Assembly (NCBI GenBank): GCA_036244855.1
Contig: BQKZ01005203.1
Span: 19,153-38,150, forward strand
Reading direction: 5' to 3'
DNA from: Temnopleurus reevesii
Lineage: Eukaryota > Echinodermata > Echinoidea > Temnopleuroida > Temnopleuridae
Length of the DNA: 18,998 nt
Shown: in pieces, positions 8,455 through 18,998 of the stretch
How positions within the stretch are numbered: the stretch's first letter is position 1
Layout of the letters: each line of letters starts with the position of its first letter
Program-made: the position numbers and the translations under genes
Notes under the pieces: model-generated
Seen by the model: the letters and a program-made list of their open reading frames with translations, nothing else
Database searches by the model: none
What the model was told of the DNA's origin: nothing

Positions 8455-8630
8455 TTTGCGTTTAGTTGTCAAATATTTGGTTGTATCTGCTATTAAAGCA
8501 ATCGTGAAATGCACTTTAGTTGCTGAGATAGATAAAACATGTTGATAGTATGTTCAGGAATGTGTTTTATGCTCAGAATCAGAAGGATGCATACTTATTT
8601 TCATGCAATAATTACGTTAACCCATTGTCA

Positions 8631-8689
8631 ACTGAATTCTGTAATTCCCATAGACTTTGTGCAGGGAGTACCTGGTTCCAGTAGTCAAT
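8631..8689 (+). repeat. Dispersed repeat, copy 2, interrupted by a transposon
   Basis: Matches the 3' UTR stretch 5935-5998. The match breaks at 8689 where the foldback element begins and resumes at 9004 (AATTGGGTT, against CCATGGGTT in copy 1). Confidence 0.75.
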
Positions 8690-9003
8690 GGCCCGTATTC
8701 CGATAGCGAGGTTTAAGTTAACCCTGGTCTAAATCTGTGGTTTAAGTATGGGTAGCCAGAAGTGCCAAAATTTTATTTACAATGTATAGTTCTTATGTTA
8801 ACTGCTCTCTTTTCCCATGCTATAGTAATGTAGAAAGCTATATTTAAGTTTTTATTCCAAGAGAGCTTTTAATACTCTGAGTGTCAAATGTGCTGGTAAA
8901 TTAAACACCAACTGTTTTAGATTCAAGCCTCTTTTGGCTTTCCATACTTCAACCACAGATTTAAACTCTAGTTTAAGTTAAACCTGATATCGAAATACGG
9001 GCC
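8690..9003. mobile_element. 314-bp foldback DNA transposon (MITE)
   Basis: Ends are GGCCCGTATT and AATACGGGCC. Inverted arms of about 62 bp (8690-8751 and 8942-9003) are about 80 percent alike. AAT flanks both sides (8687-8689 and 9004-9006), a 3-bp target duplication. The interior is non-coding. Three-base duplications and GGCCC-type ends suggest the PIF/Harbinger group, but AAT is not the usual TWA target, so the group is open. Confidence 0.85.
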
Positions 9004-9009
9004 AATTGG

Positions 9010-9576
9010 GTTTAATTTTCTAACCTTGTTGAGAGAGAATATTCATTATGATATTATTCAACCCTTTCAGGATGATAGAAAACATTTTGTATTTTAGTTT
9101 AAAAACGTTTGATGCAGGGCTGTAGAAATATACCCAATGCATGACAATTTCTGACCATTACTCTTGTGCCACAGTTTGTCGTTTGTCGTAGATAATTTTT
9201 AAATTCAACTAATCACTAATGTAAAAAAATCCTTGATTTGGCAACTGATTCAATTTTTTTTTAATCTTTAGTTTTCTTGCAAATTGGCAACTTTTTAACA
9301 TTTTAATTTGTTATTTGGTGATGAAGATTCAATTTAGTAAGATTATGTTGAATTGGAATGTTTAAAAAAGAGAATTTAAAATTGCAGCATTGCCAATTTA
9401 GGAAAGGAATAGTGATTGAATTTGTCATAAAATAATTCCTGTCCTGAATGGGTTAATAGGGGGATTAAACATTATTCACGTTTTGATTATTTTGTGCTAA
9501 TCGATAGCATTTAGGATTATTTAGACTTTGAACAAGAAATTATTCTCCTTTACAAGGAACTTTGAAAACCGTAGGT
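9010..9576. other. Intergenic, no gene seen
   Basis: AT-rich sequence with homopolymer T and A runs. No repeat structure or convincing reading frame noticed. Confidence 0.55.
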
Positions 9577-9750
9577 GGGTTTACTAATGGATGCAAATAT
9601 GTTTAAACACGAAGGTTGTTCTTTGCAGTGCAAAGCTTGCCCAAGGCTTGCCCAAGGCTTGCCCAAGGCTTGCCCAACATAGCAAGTAGTAATATATGCA
9701 AACTGGATTCTGAGAATTTTAGTTCAATTGTTACCAACTGGTTTAAGGAA
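9577..9750 (+). repeat. Dispersed repeat with 11-bp minisatellite, copy 2 (four units)
   Basis: Aligns with 7461-7620, from GGGTTTACTAATGGATGCAA to GGTTTAAGGA. The minisatellite GCTTGCCCAAG is repeated four times (9635-9645, 9646-9656, 9657-9667, 9668-9678, the last ending in C). The unit is nearly self-complementary (CTTG and CAAG around a CCC centre). Confidence 0.8.
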
Positions 9751-10264
9751 TACCGTGTAACCACATTCATTACTTGGCAAGAATCGGGCACTTTGTATCT
9801 ATCACAAAACCGGCATATTATCTTAAAAAACTTTTTTTTTTAAGTTGAATGACACCAATCTAAACATAAAATTCCAAGAGACAAGCATTTGGCTGGTGTT
9901 AGATGAAACAATATCATCAAATACAAGCTTTTATTAACTAAATCACATGATTAATTTGCATCTAAGAATACTATATTAGTCAGAACTAGTATTAATCATA
10001 GTAATTGAGATAAAATTTCCTCCATTATGTGGTGATTATTATAAATGACTTTTCTATAATCTAGACAACACCTTTTTTTTAAGCAAAAAGAAAATGTTTG
10101 GATGATCTCAAAAGACCCATCCTCTGACAATGCCCTGACCTAAGCTTGTTTTTTTTTTTAATTTGCGCTCAAATTGAAAAAATCACTTAAAAATCATAAA
10201 TAAACATATGGAATACAACTTTAAAAGTCATTTTCAATTGCTCTTTGGTTTGTCGCTCCCTTCC
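9751..10264. other. Intergenic, no gene seen
   Basis: AT-rich DNA with T-runs at 9830-9841, 10072-10080 and 10149-10160. No gene or clear repeat. Confidence 0.55.
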
Positions 10265-10420
10265 AAGGCTTATTTGGCCAAATCATGAAATAAGCCACCT
10301 CTCTTGTCCGTCGTGCGTCTTCTTTGTATACAAAGTCTGTGGAGATCAATGAGGTCTGCGGCCGCTGACTAAATGAATGCAAGTCTATAGAGCGGGGGCT
10401 TATTTCACGAGAATGCCACT
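10265..10420. mobile_element. Old GC-rich foldback repeat
   Basis: A GC-rich island in AT-rich DNA. Its ends hold GAAATAAGCC (10287-10296) and the inverse GGCTTATTTC (10398-10407), within a partial inverted match of about 30 bp. Inside are TTTGTATACAAA (a palindrome) and GCGGCCGC (10359-10366). No coding frame. Probably a degraded inverted-repeat element; borders approximate. Confidence 0.45.
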
Positions 10421-10524
10421 TGTTTTTTTAATGAATTGCTTAAAATATATGTATTTGGAACCCAAATGCTCATCACTATGTAATACTTTTTATCGTTATG
10501 TGATTGTAACTATGAAATGTGCAG

Positions 10525-10559
10525 AAATAAATAAATAAATAAATAAATAAAATAAAAAT
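10525..10559. repeat. (AAAT)n microsatellite
   Basis: AATAAATAAATAAATAAATA runs on into AATAAAATAAAAATG. Its AATAAA words are microsatellite units and are not taken as poly(A) signals. Confidence 0.85.
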
Positions 10560-13400
10560 GTTGATAATTTTTTTTTTCAAAAATAGCTTTGAGGGCATCC
10601 AAACATTTTTTTTTTGTCTTATGGTCTATATACACAATGAGGAAATATTAGTTCCTTGTATGTGCTGATATACAGGAAGATAATTATGACTCAGTCTTTC
10701 CTGACTTTAAATAAAAAAAATTGAAATTATATGCTTCATCGCTTGAAGTGATCAAGTATCATGTGCTTCGGAGCTTTTTGAAGGGCTTTTTGAGAGGTAA
10801 AGTGTGGTTTTTAACGGTTTTCCGATTGAGTGGCTTAAATTTCCTATGCAATGTGTGTCATATATCTGTGTTTGAGCCAGAACTTCCTCTATTTTACGGA
10901 TGGTTTGTCCTTTTTCTTCAACAAAGTTCAAAGTAGAACAAAGTGATTTTACCTGGAACTCAAAATGCACAAATGATTGTATATTAGCCAGTCACTAATG
11001 AGACAAACATTTTATTTGAAGTAAAAAAAACTTCATTTTACTCCACAGCTCTCCTTTAGCGGATAAGCAGTTTCAGCAGTTCTCTTCATTTTATTTGTAA
11101 ACATTTAATTTTTTCAGAGATTTGTATGAAAATTGAAATAAAAATAGAAATTGAACTGACATTGATATTTACAAATACAGAGAAATGCCAAGACATATAT
11201 AAATGCCAAGTTAACACATATACTGTACTGGTAGAATATTGATGGAATTCCTGTACTATGTGTTTGAGCTATACTGTGAAATGGGGAAAACATGGACAGT
11301 GGGGTGAAGAGGGACTAAACTTTCAAATGAAGATGCATATAAAATCATATTTGCTTTCACTTTTTGTATACATTATGAAAGATTTATCCCATAACAGTGT
11401 CCATAGTGATCCACCTCATAAAAAAGGAATCTACATGTATAATGGCCTAAGTTTTGTCCCTGTTTGCCATGGCATCCATATTCACCCCATTTATGGTAAT
11501 TGTTGTTGAGAGTTACAAAGCCTGCAAGATCAAGTGTCTCAGAGGCCAACAGATTCAATTCAGTAGGCGTTGTGACATATATCACCCACTTTGCTCCAGA
11601 AATGTTTGAAGTCACTGTTTAAACATTAAGGTTAATACCACTTTAGCTACATTCTGACGATAAGGGGGTCATTGAAAAGTTCATGGTGCACATTCTTTTG
11701 AATCTTAGTAAGTTCTTGCGCCTTTCGACCTTTCTTGAGAATCTTTGGAAACTTTTGGTTTACAAATATTATTGTTCATCAAGGATTCATTGGATTTATA
11801 CTCCAAAGCAGAGATATCCAATGAAGTTGAAGTATTGAAAATTCAGTTACAGTTCCTTTAAAGGAACTGGCTAACATTGTCGACACACCATGCGCAGATA
11901 CTTCCCTGCGTAGAGCTTTGATGAGTAGCACATGATCATTTTGCATGCCCAAAGCCACATGCTGTTTGAGCGCTGATCTTTATTTACTCCTTTTAAATGT
12001 TTATTTCATTCTGTCGTACTTTAAGATATTCTTATTTTCAAATATATCAATAGGGTCACGTATATATAATAATATAATACCATTTTGGGATTTAGCATTT
12101 TTAAAGAATGCCTTGTATAAAAAATTATAATGAAATCAGTGGTAACAAACTTATGTTACATTACTTAAGCCTGGCATACCACCACCATGGAGCTTAACCA
12201 GAGTCAACAGACCAAACAAAAATAATTGTGCATTAGAAGTATGCAATATGTAATGTATCATTGATGTTTTGATATATGTATATATCTGGTATATTTAAAT
12301 TGTATGATACTTTACCATCAGGATGTTTATGATGTTTATGAAAAATTATTGCAGTTGATGAAATTAGGAACAGGAGTATGAGCCATGAATGATTATATGT
12401 TTTTCTAGCTGTATAGTACTTATTGGATCATATCAAGGGCCTGAAATGAAAAGGAATACAATTGATTAAAAATTAATCATATCTTCATGATACACGTTTT
12501 GCCATAGACTTACGATTAATATTCATTGTAAGTTTGATTGCATCTTTTATGTTACAGGCCCATGTTCATTTTCTAGTGCGTAAGAAAGTAATGTGAATCC
12601 ATTTATTCAGTTTGTGCAATGTCTTTCGGAATTACCGCCAACTGTCGTGAATTCTTTCCTCTTATTTTGATAATTTTACACTTTGATAATTTTCCATATT
12701 CAATTTCATTTTTGCTGTACCATTGTAACAAGAGCAGGTCTGACATTGATCAACTCAGGACTAACAATAGTTCATGTTATAGGGTAAAAATGGTGATCAG
12801 AGGAATCGGGTGTGATGCACAATACATTTCCAACAGGAACAAAATTCGGCAATCCCCTTGCAGTGTAACAAAACCAAAACAGGGGAAGGAATTTGTGATT
12901 TTTGGTAGGTATTTGTAGATGACATTTGAAGGTTGAATTTTTCTGAGATGTACTAATTTAGTAAAGTACTATTCTAATATTATTGATGTGTATGGTAATA
13001 ATTTAGAGTCTATTTACAGTGTCTATTGTTTTTGTACTATAAATGCATATTATATTCAGTACTAAATTTTAATACTCATGAATTTTGCTCAGTTTTATAC
13101 AAGATGATAATTGTACAAGAAGGCCAATTATTTAGTTCTACAAACATGCAGTTTTTTTTGTGAATATTGGCATTAATCAATTTGGTATTTGCTTTTTTAT
13201 CAATTTATCAGATTCTGGCAGTTTAGTTGCTATTGGTTTAAAGTGCTTCTGCAGCAAAAAAAAATTGTGTATTACCTAGATTTTTAGAATTATCCAAAAA
13301 CATTTCTATGCGACATGATGCAGAATACTACTTGTAGTTAAGGAGTTAGAAGGAAACAAACGTGTTGTTAACCATCGACGTACAGAACCTAAATAATAGT
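10560..13400. other. Intergenic, no gene seen
   Basis: AT-rich throughout. It holds a 20-bp perfect palindrome at 11850-11869 and a possible lone mariner-like end near 11665-11685, but no second end. The frames at 11258-11509 and 12619-12918 have random-looking composition and no splice context. Confidence 0.5.
11850..11869. repeat. 20-bp perfect palindrome
   Basis: CAGTTCCTTTAAAGGAACTG is its own reverse complement. It stands alone, with no repeat or gene next to it that I can see. Confidence 0.85.
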
Positions 13401-13402
13401 TA

Positions 13403-13869
13403 AGGTTACACACGCGTAATTATGGGCAAATCACTTTTGCGTATGAAAAATAGACCCCTAGGCAACCCATAGCAGTTCAGCTATTATGGATTAATGTTAA
13501 TAGATGTGAACAAGTGATTATTTAATTATGGATATTAGTAAATGAATATATGACCTTTCTTTATCAAAAGGGGGACCCAAAAATTTTCGATTTCTGGAAC
13601 TACTTGACACCTCTAAAGATAGATTCAATTTACCTCATTAGGGGTATGGAATTTATTGATGCACGTCATGTTGCTATGTAAGGGGAAATTGCTCAAAAAT
13701 GAGCTGGTCAAGAGGTAGTTTTGAATGCAGAATAAGAAAGCCCATAAAATTTCCTTTCCATTGCTACCAAGCACTTGTAGACCTAATCTACAGCCGATTT
13801 TATATGAATTTTTTTAAAAGGCCAAATAACACACGGGTCTATGGAGAAATAATTACGCGTGTGTACCCT
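13403..13869. mobile_element. 467-bp inverted-repeat DNA transposon (MITE) with TA target duplication
   Basis: Left end AGGTTACACACGCGTAATTA (13403-13422) and right end TAATTACGCGTGTGTACCCT (13850-13869) are inverted repeats with one mismatch. TA flanks both sides (13401-13402 and 13870-13871). The interior is AT-rich and non-coding. A 2-bp TA duplication fits Tc1/mariner or ISL2EU-type elements. It is nested with the element at 13872. Confidence 0.8.
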
Positions 13870-13871
13870 TA

Positions 13872-14058
13872 AGGCCCCAGCACACCAAACGCGGCACGGC
13901 ATCACGGCACGGTTTTTACGCGCTATCCCCCCTGTGATTGGCCAATTGTTATACAACCTTTGCGTGGAGGCGTGGAGAATCGCGCTGACCAATAACAACC
14001 AAGATAGTGCGTAAATCCCGTGCCGTGATACCGTGCCGTGTTTGGTGTGTCCGGGCCT
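13872..14058. mobile_element. 187-bp GC-rich inverted-repeat transposon (MITE), PIF/Harbinger-like
   Basis: Arms of 56 bp (13872-13927 and 14003-14058) match inverted at 48 of 56 positions. Outer ends are AGGCCC and GGGCCT. TTA flanks both sides (13869-13871 and 14059-14061), a 3-bp duplication of the TWA kind known for PIF/Harbinger. The element is far richer in GC than its surroundings and contains CACGGCACGG-type repeats. Non-coding. Confidence 0.9.
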
Positions 14059-14061
14059 TTA

Positions 14062-17000
14062 GGCTCTCTTCATGCTATTTGAATGGTGGCTGATACTTTT
14101 TGTGCTCATCCCTGATTGCTTTAATATACGTATGAGCTCGTCTTCATATTTGTCATCTTTTGATATTATTTATCATGAGAAATGTTACATTTTTACCATT
14201 CAATATCTTAGGAACTAAAACACCTCTTTAATTTCATGTGATGTTTAGGGAAGTTTTTTTTATCTTACTAACTAGCAAATTATCATTTTGGGCCGTAGAT
14301 ATCCTTTAAGTTTGACTGCATTTACAGGAAAAGGCAAAGTGTGATCTTTCCTTGGGGATTTTGAAGTGATATATCAATATTTTATATTTTTCTTTCATCC
14401 ATCTAGTCACAACAAACATACCTTGGCATAGATATGAGGAAGTTGTTGGAAAGAAAAGAGAGGAAAGGGGAAAGTTTTAATAGTGGTTTACAGGTGGATA
14501 AAATATGATCCATTCAGTCACATGGCCTGTTGCAACCTTAACCAGCATATCTCTTAATAGAATGTATTTTTAAAAATTATTTTCCCATGTTTAATACCAT
14601 GTTTTACCTTTTCCTACACTTGAAAATGTAGTGATAAATGAAACACATTGGCCCATGTTCATATTATTAACAGATATGTATTATATATATTATTACAAGA
14701 CCATAACATTATATTTCACGAACTGATTCTTTTTGATAATTTGAATTTGTTTGTTAAATCATATTTAGCGACATCTCTATAGTAAGAGCAATATTCGCTT
14801 TAACCAAGACTTTACTTGGGCTATAAAACAACTCAGACCTGGCTTAAATTAAATCTCACTATCGTAATATGTCCATCTATGTTATTGAATTTGTGTTTCT
14901 GGTTTTAGGTGAGAGTAAAATTATGAAATTTATCAAGTAGAAAATGATTACACTGTGATTATGGAGGCAGATATCGCACTATTCATCAAATCTGTTCATG
15001 CATGATCAACCTTAGTCAATCAAATTATTAATTACTCATTTATATTGATACATGCATATTTTTCTATTCATTGTCATTTTATTGTGCTAACTATTAGCAG
15101 TGGGGGAAAAAAGTAGCAAAAACAGTAAAATGAAATGCTACTATTCTGAATTCTTGTTGAACTTATATTTTGATACTCATCTATGCATGTGCTAAGAAAA
15201 TATAGAAATGCTTAAATAAAAATAAATTAAAATAAAAAAACAGACAAAAAAAAAAAAAAAAAAATATACAATTAAAAAAATTGTTGTTATTGATCTCTAA
15301 TAGATTTTGATAGTTTGACTGTAACATAAACATAGACCTACTACATTATTTGTATATGTAACAGACTGCACTGTTAAATTAGATTTGTATATCAGAATAT
15401 GATATATTTGGGTCTGTGTATAAGAAGCCTAAGGTTCTCGAATAAAAAAAATTATGAATTTCACACGTCACATTAATGTATTTACTCAGAGTTGATAACT
15501 GCTGGTGCTCAAAATTGATATATGGTGTCTTCCAATCCATGTATATCATTCTCTTTATATCCACTCAAATCATATTCTTCTCTAAGTCTTCCAATTTGAA
15601 AGATTTTAAGGGGTGAAATGTACAGCTGTTCTTTGTTTCAAATTAATTTTGACCCATATTTGTTGGATTAAGATATTTGATGCAACTCAAATAGGATGTA
15701 AAGATATGAATACAACTCATACATCATTCTGCTGTCATTTAGTTTCAGGAGAAATGGAAGAAAGAAATTCTTGAATATTTTGTTAAAATCATAGGAAACC
15801 TTTTTATGGGGAACTTAACAAAGTGATAACTTGCCAAAATGTATAATAGCAACATTTAAAGCTTCCAAATAACTATTTATATCGAAAATACTGATTTTTT
15901 TGTCATTTTAAAGAAAGTAGAGAGTTTTTGATTTTGTGTTTCATCAGTGTCAAATTATGTAAATTTCATATGAATATGTAATTTGACCTTTTAGTCATTC
16001 AGGCGATTAATAAAGACCTTTTTAAGTATCCATCTTATTTATCTGTTTTGTGTAATGTGACAACATCGACTCTACAAGCATGTGATAAAGCAGATTTATG
16101 CTGACTAACTTCAATGCATTCATCCATATTTTAAAATTATGTAAATTGACAGGGCATTTGTTTTCCATGAATCACTACCAATGCATGCAAAATTGAAAAC
16201 TGAAGGATCCCCTAACAGGAATCTACTAGAATTACTGAAAAAGAATATTTGCAAAATTTACAACTCATGAGCAAATCTTCGACTTACCAATATTAAAAAT
16301 TCCCTTGAAGAGTAATACATTCTTATATTCTTACGATATTCGTCAAGTGTGTGAGATATTACTGAAATTCATATTTTTGCTATATGATTTCATATTGTTT
16401 TATACTACAACATAAAAACAGAATTTGTATATTATTTGTATACAATAATGTCATATCGTTTAATACATATGCCAAGGGGTTGACACACAAAATATTTTTT
16501 TTTCAAGAAAAAGACTATTCAAGCTTTTTGCCTTAACAACTCTTAATGTATAACTCCTATGTGTGATAGTTAAAACAAAGTTATAAATATCAGTAACCAA
16601 AATAACTTTGTAATGGTATACTGAGTTTCATTATTGGCGAAATTTGAGCTACTTGTACAGTAATGTTGTATATTTCAACACTTAGTAAAACATAAACCCA
16701 GTTTGTTACATTCAGTACTTGGAATTTTAAATGTTTACTTTTGTTAGTTGTCATAATGAAACTGAATACAACGAAATGAGTTTAGACCTTTCTTTTTCTC
16801 AAATAAAATTGAAACATTTCATGAAATATATACTGAAAATATTCTAAGAGATGATTATGTTTGGCATGTTTTATGTTAGAAGTAATTGGCGGAGCAGCCC
16901 TTATATAGCTTATAGTTATTCTACTTTGAATAAAACTAAAGGGCTTATCTTTGCATGTTTATATATATCTATGCATCTAAGATTGAGCAGATTTAATGTA

Positions 17001-17540
17001 CCAGTACATATAAACCAGTACAAATGTAAAAAAAAAAAAAAAACCTTTTATGTTTTGTAATATTAAGGTAAATATTTTATACAACATAATGATATTTTTC
17101 TACTTATATTGTATTTGTATGTAAATATTTCTTACATTTAGTTATCATATCATTTATGAAAGAATTAATGAAAAAAGTACTTTATGATTTTACACAGTAC
17201 ATACTCATACACATTTTGATGAAATAAATTTGAGCAATTTGGGTAGAATTTTCGTGTGAATGTCTTCATGTTTTGATGTCTTATTTTCATTGGTAATATT
17301 CCCCCTTTAAAAGTTAAAATTTTTACTCAATATTTAAAGCTTCGTTTATAAATGATTCATTCAATGATACACTCTTGAAAGTTTCTGTAAAACTACCTTA
17401 ATAAAAATTATGTTTGGTGTGCCAAGTTTTGGGCATAATGTTGCAAAAAAAAATATTGCTGGAAAGATGTGGGTAGATCAATGAACTGCTTTATGAAACA
17501 CAAGTCAAGTTATGTATGGTTTTGAGTCATTTTTACTAAA
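14062..17540. other. Intergenic, no gene seen
   Basis: Very AT-rich. It contains A-runs at 15246-15264 and 17028-17043, which could be old poly(A) tails or simple slippage, and a degraded transposon end at 14835-14875. Otherwise nothing that I can support. Confidence 0.5.
14835..14875. mobile_element. Degraded end related to the 8690 foldback element
   Basis: AGACCTGGCTTAAATTAAAT, then CTCACTATCGTAATATGTCC, resembles the reverse complement of 8690-8730 (AGACCAGGGTTAACTTAAAC, then CTCGCTATCGGAATACGGGC). The opposite end is not clear; GGCCCATGTTCAT at 14651 is a weak candidate. Confidence 0.4.
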
Positions 17541-17544
17541 AATA

Positions 17545-17604
17545 TAATGATAATGTTAATAATAATAATAATAATGATATTGATAATAATAATAATAATA
17601 ATAC

Positions 17605-17662
<58 letters not shown>

Positions 17663-17752
17663 TAACAATAATAGTAGTAGTAATAGGACTAATAATAATC
17701 ATCATCATAATAATAATAATAAAAATAATGATTATAATAATAATGATTTAAA
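17545..17752. repeat. (AAT)n microsatellite, about 200 bp
   Basis: Nearly pure AAT/ATA repeats with GAT, AGT and CAT variants. The poly-asparagine frame across it is an artefact of the repeat. Confidence 0.95.
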
Positions 17753-17940
17753 AAAATATGCGTTTTTATATAGTGATTTATCAGCTCCTATTGAAACTGA
17801 CCAAAGCGCTTCACATTGTTATCATCCGATCATTAGATTCATAGCAAGTGGCCTGTTAGGCGCGCACTGATAAACCAACCACAGAACGGTTGTTTCCTAC
17901 CAGTACCCAAATAGCACCTGGGTTATAGTGGGTAGTTTGG
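17753..17940 (-). mobile_element. Retroposon 3' tail next to the (AAT)n tract, minus orientation
   Basis: After the tract come TTTATATAGTGATTTATCAG, CAAAGCGCTTCACATTGTTA, and TACCAGTACCC with ACCTGGGTTATAG. The arrangement (AAT tract, then a GCGCTT block) mirrors 2735-2960. On the minus strand this is a body followed by an (ATT)n tail. The 5' border is uncertain. Confidence 0.5.
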
Positions 17941-18998
17941 ATTAATTCATTCTAGATAAGCTTTCTAACAATTGGGAAATGATTAAGCACACAAGATAAT
18001 TTTTTTCACTGTATCAACAGGATTCAAGATTCTGTCATATGAGAATCAAATTTGTTCTTTTCAAATGATTATATTTTAAACATTATTTCATTGCATCAAA
18101 GAAGGAAACATTGTTTTCTAGATATATCGCTGATCTATGGACCCAATTTGATAACATCCTTAATTTGAAAATAACTCTGGAATGAACTTTGATCAAATTA
18201 ATGTGATTTTTTTTTTAATAAACAGATGAAATAATCAATCAAATAATAACAAGGGGAAATAACAAATGTAAATAAAAGCAAGAGGGAGGTAAGATTTCTC
18301 CAAAGATCTGACAAGCAAACACAAAACAAAGATAAAGCGAAGTAAATTTCCTTTTATTCTATAACTTTTATTGCAAGCAAGGAAAAATTATCCATTCCTG
18401 GCGAGGCAGACTGCTACAAAGTGTGTACATAATACTTGGTCTGTAAGGGGTAGTTGTAGAATATGTCTATGAAGGAGACGAATGGTTATTAAAAAAGCAC
18501 AAAAAAGGGGATTTCTAACTTCCTTCCAATTGATTGACAAGCAAAAGTACAAACAAACCAATGAATACACATGTGAAGGGGGCACCCCATAAAATATTGG
18601 CAAAGAAAAGTAGTGAAAGTAAAAGGGGTACAAAAAATGTGATGACCTTTTTTTTTTGCTTGTCAGACATTTTAAAACACCCATAACCTCCCTTCAAGTA
18701 CAATCCTGACTTCTCATGTCTTTTACACTTCAAATTTTCCCTTGACAAGTGGTGGTGGGTGGGGGAGGGGGGCTTTACGCCTTAATTTAATATATTGTGG
18801 AGTCAGCTTTGGGTCAAGCAGAAGATTCAGTAGATGGCGCTATTCACATTATCATCATCAACATTATCAATTATTTTAAAACATATATGGGCTCACACCA
18901 CTAATTATATCCCCATTCACTCGTGTGTTAAAAATGAAAATTGAAAAATTCATCAAAAATAAGTGTGAATAATGAGAGCACTCAGATTTGGAACTTCA
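17941..18998. other. Intergenic, no gene seen
   Basis: Simple AT-rich sequence with a G-rich run at 18748-18771. A minus-strand AATAAA (TTTATT at 18368-18373) could end a minus-strand transcript entering from the right, but no coding exon on that strand supports it. Confidence 0.45.

Noticed and set aside
11655..11700. Possible mariner-type end (GGGGGTCATTGAAAAGTTC after TA)
   Set aside because: It looks like such an end, but I found no inverted partner and no transposase remnant nearby.
12619..12918. 99-residue plus-strand frame
   Set aside because: Random-looking composition, no repeat, domain, splice or upstream signal; expected length in a large AT-rich region.
17547..17870. Poly-asparagine 107-residue frame
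   Set aside because: It is a translation of the (AAT)n microsatellite and a retroposon tail.
18388..18748. Two overlapping minus-strand frames near the right edge
   Set aside because: Low-complexity hydrophobic translations of T-rich DNA with no supporting exon structure. A 3' UTR of a neighbour is possible but unproved.
1..18998. tRNA, rRNA or CRISPR array
   Set aside because: No B-box with cloverleaf arms, no conserved rRNA blocks, and the tandem repeats lack regular unique spacers.

Overview
The window looks like AT-rich nuclear DNA from an animal. It has one multi-exon gene with GT-AG introns, long gene-free DNA, short inverted-repeat transposons, antisense retroposon tails with (ATCAA)n or (ATT)n ends, and many microsatellites. 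The repeat types look to me like those of marine invertebrates such as echinoderms. That is an impression, and nothing here fixes the species. I see no bacterial-type operon, rRNA, tRNA or CRISPR array.

Region 1 (1-6285) holds the 3' part of one plus-strand gene. Four exons join in a continuous frame: 2-55, 2409-2459, 3523-3922 and 4756-5924. The introns between them have phases 0, 0 and 1. The visible product is the C-terminal 557 residues of a longer protein, because the 5' end lies outside the window. It is a low-complexity, proline-rich, probably disordered polypeptide carrying repeated acidic D-F-G-x-x-Y-E units. Its tyrosines sit in three YxxM motifs (PI3-kinase p85 SH2 type) and six YxN motifs (GRB2 SH2 type), among PxxP-rich linkers. 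It therefore looks like a phosphotyrosine docking protein or the cytoplasmic tail of a receptor. I do not recognise the family. A 3' UTR with an AATAAA signal at 6258 follows.

The introns carry mobile DNA. Intron A has an inverted-repeat element with internal 16-17 bp repeats (1493-1693). It also has a tandem repeat of about 100 bp (1782-2265) whose first copy is split by a retroposon tail. Intron B has a retroposon tail with an (AAT)n tract. Intron C has a foldback element (3958-4097).

Region 2 (6286-18998) has no gene I can support. It is a repeat graveyard. The clearest elements are a 314 bp foldback element with an AAT target duplication (8690-9003), inserted in a second copy of the sequence that starts the 3' UTR; a dispersed repeat with an 11 bp minisatellite (7461-7620 and 9577-9750); a diverged tandem duplication (8062-8454); an old GC-rich foldback element (10265-10420); and two nested DNA transposons (13403-13869 and 13872-14058). 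A long (AAT)n tract leads into a retroposon tail at 17545-17940.
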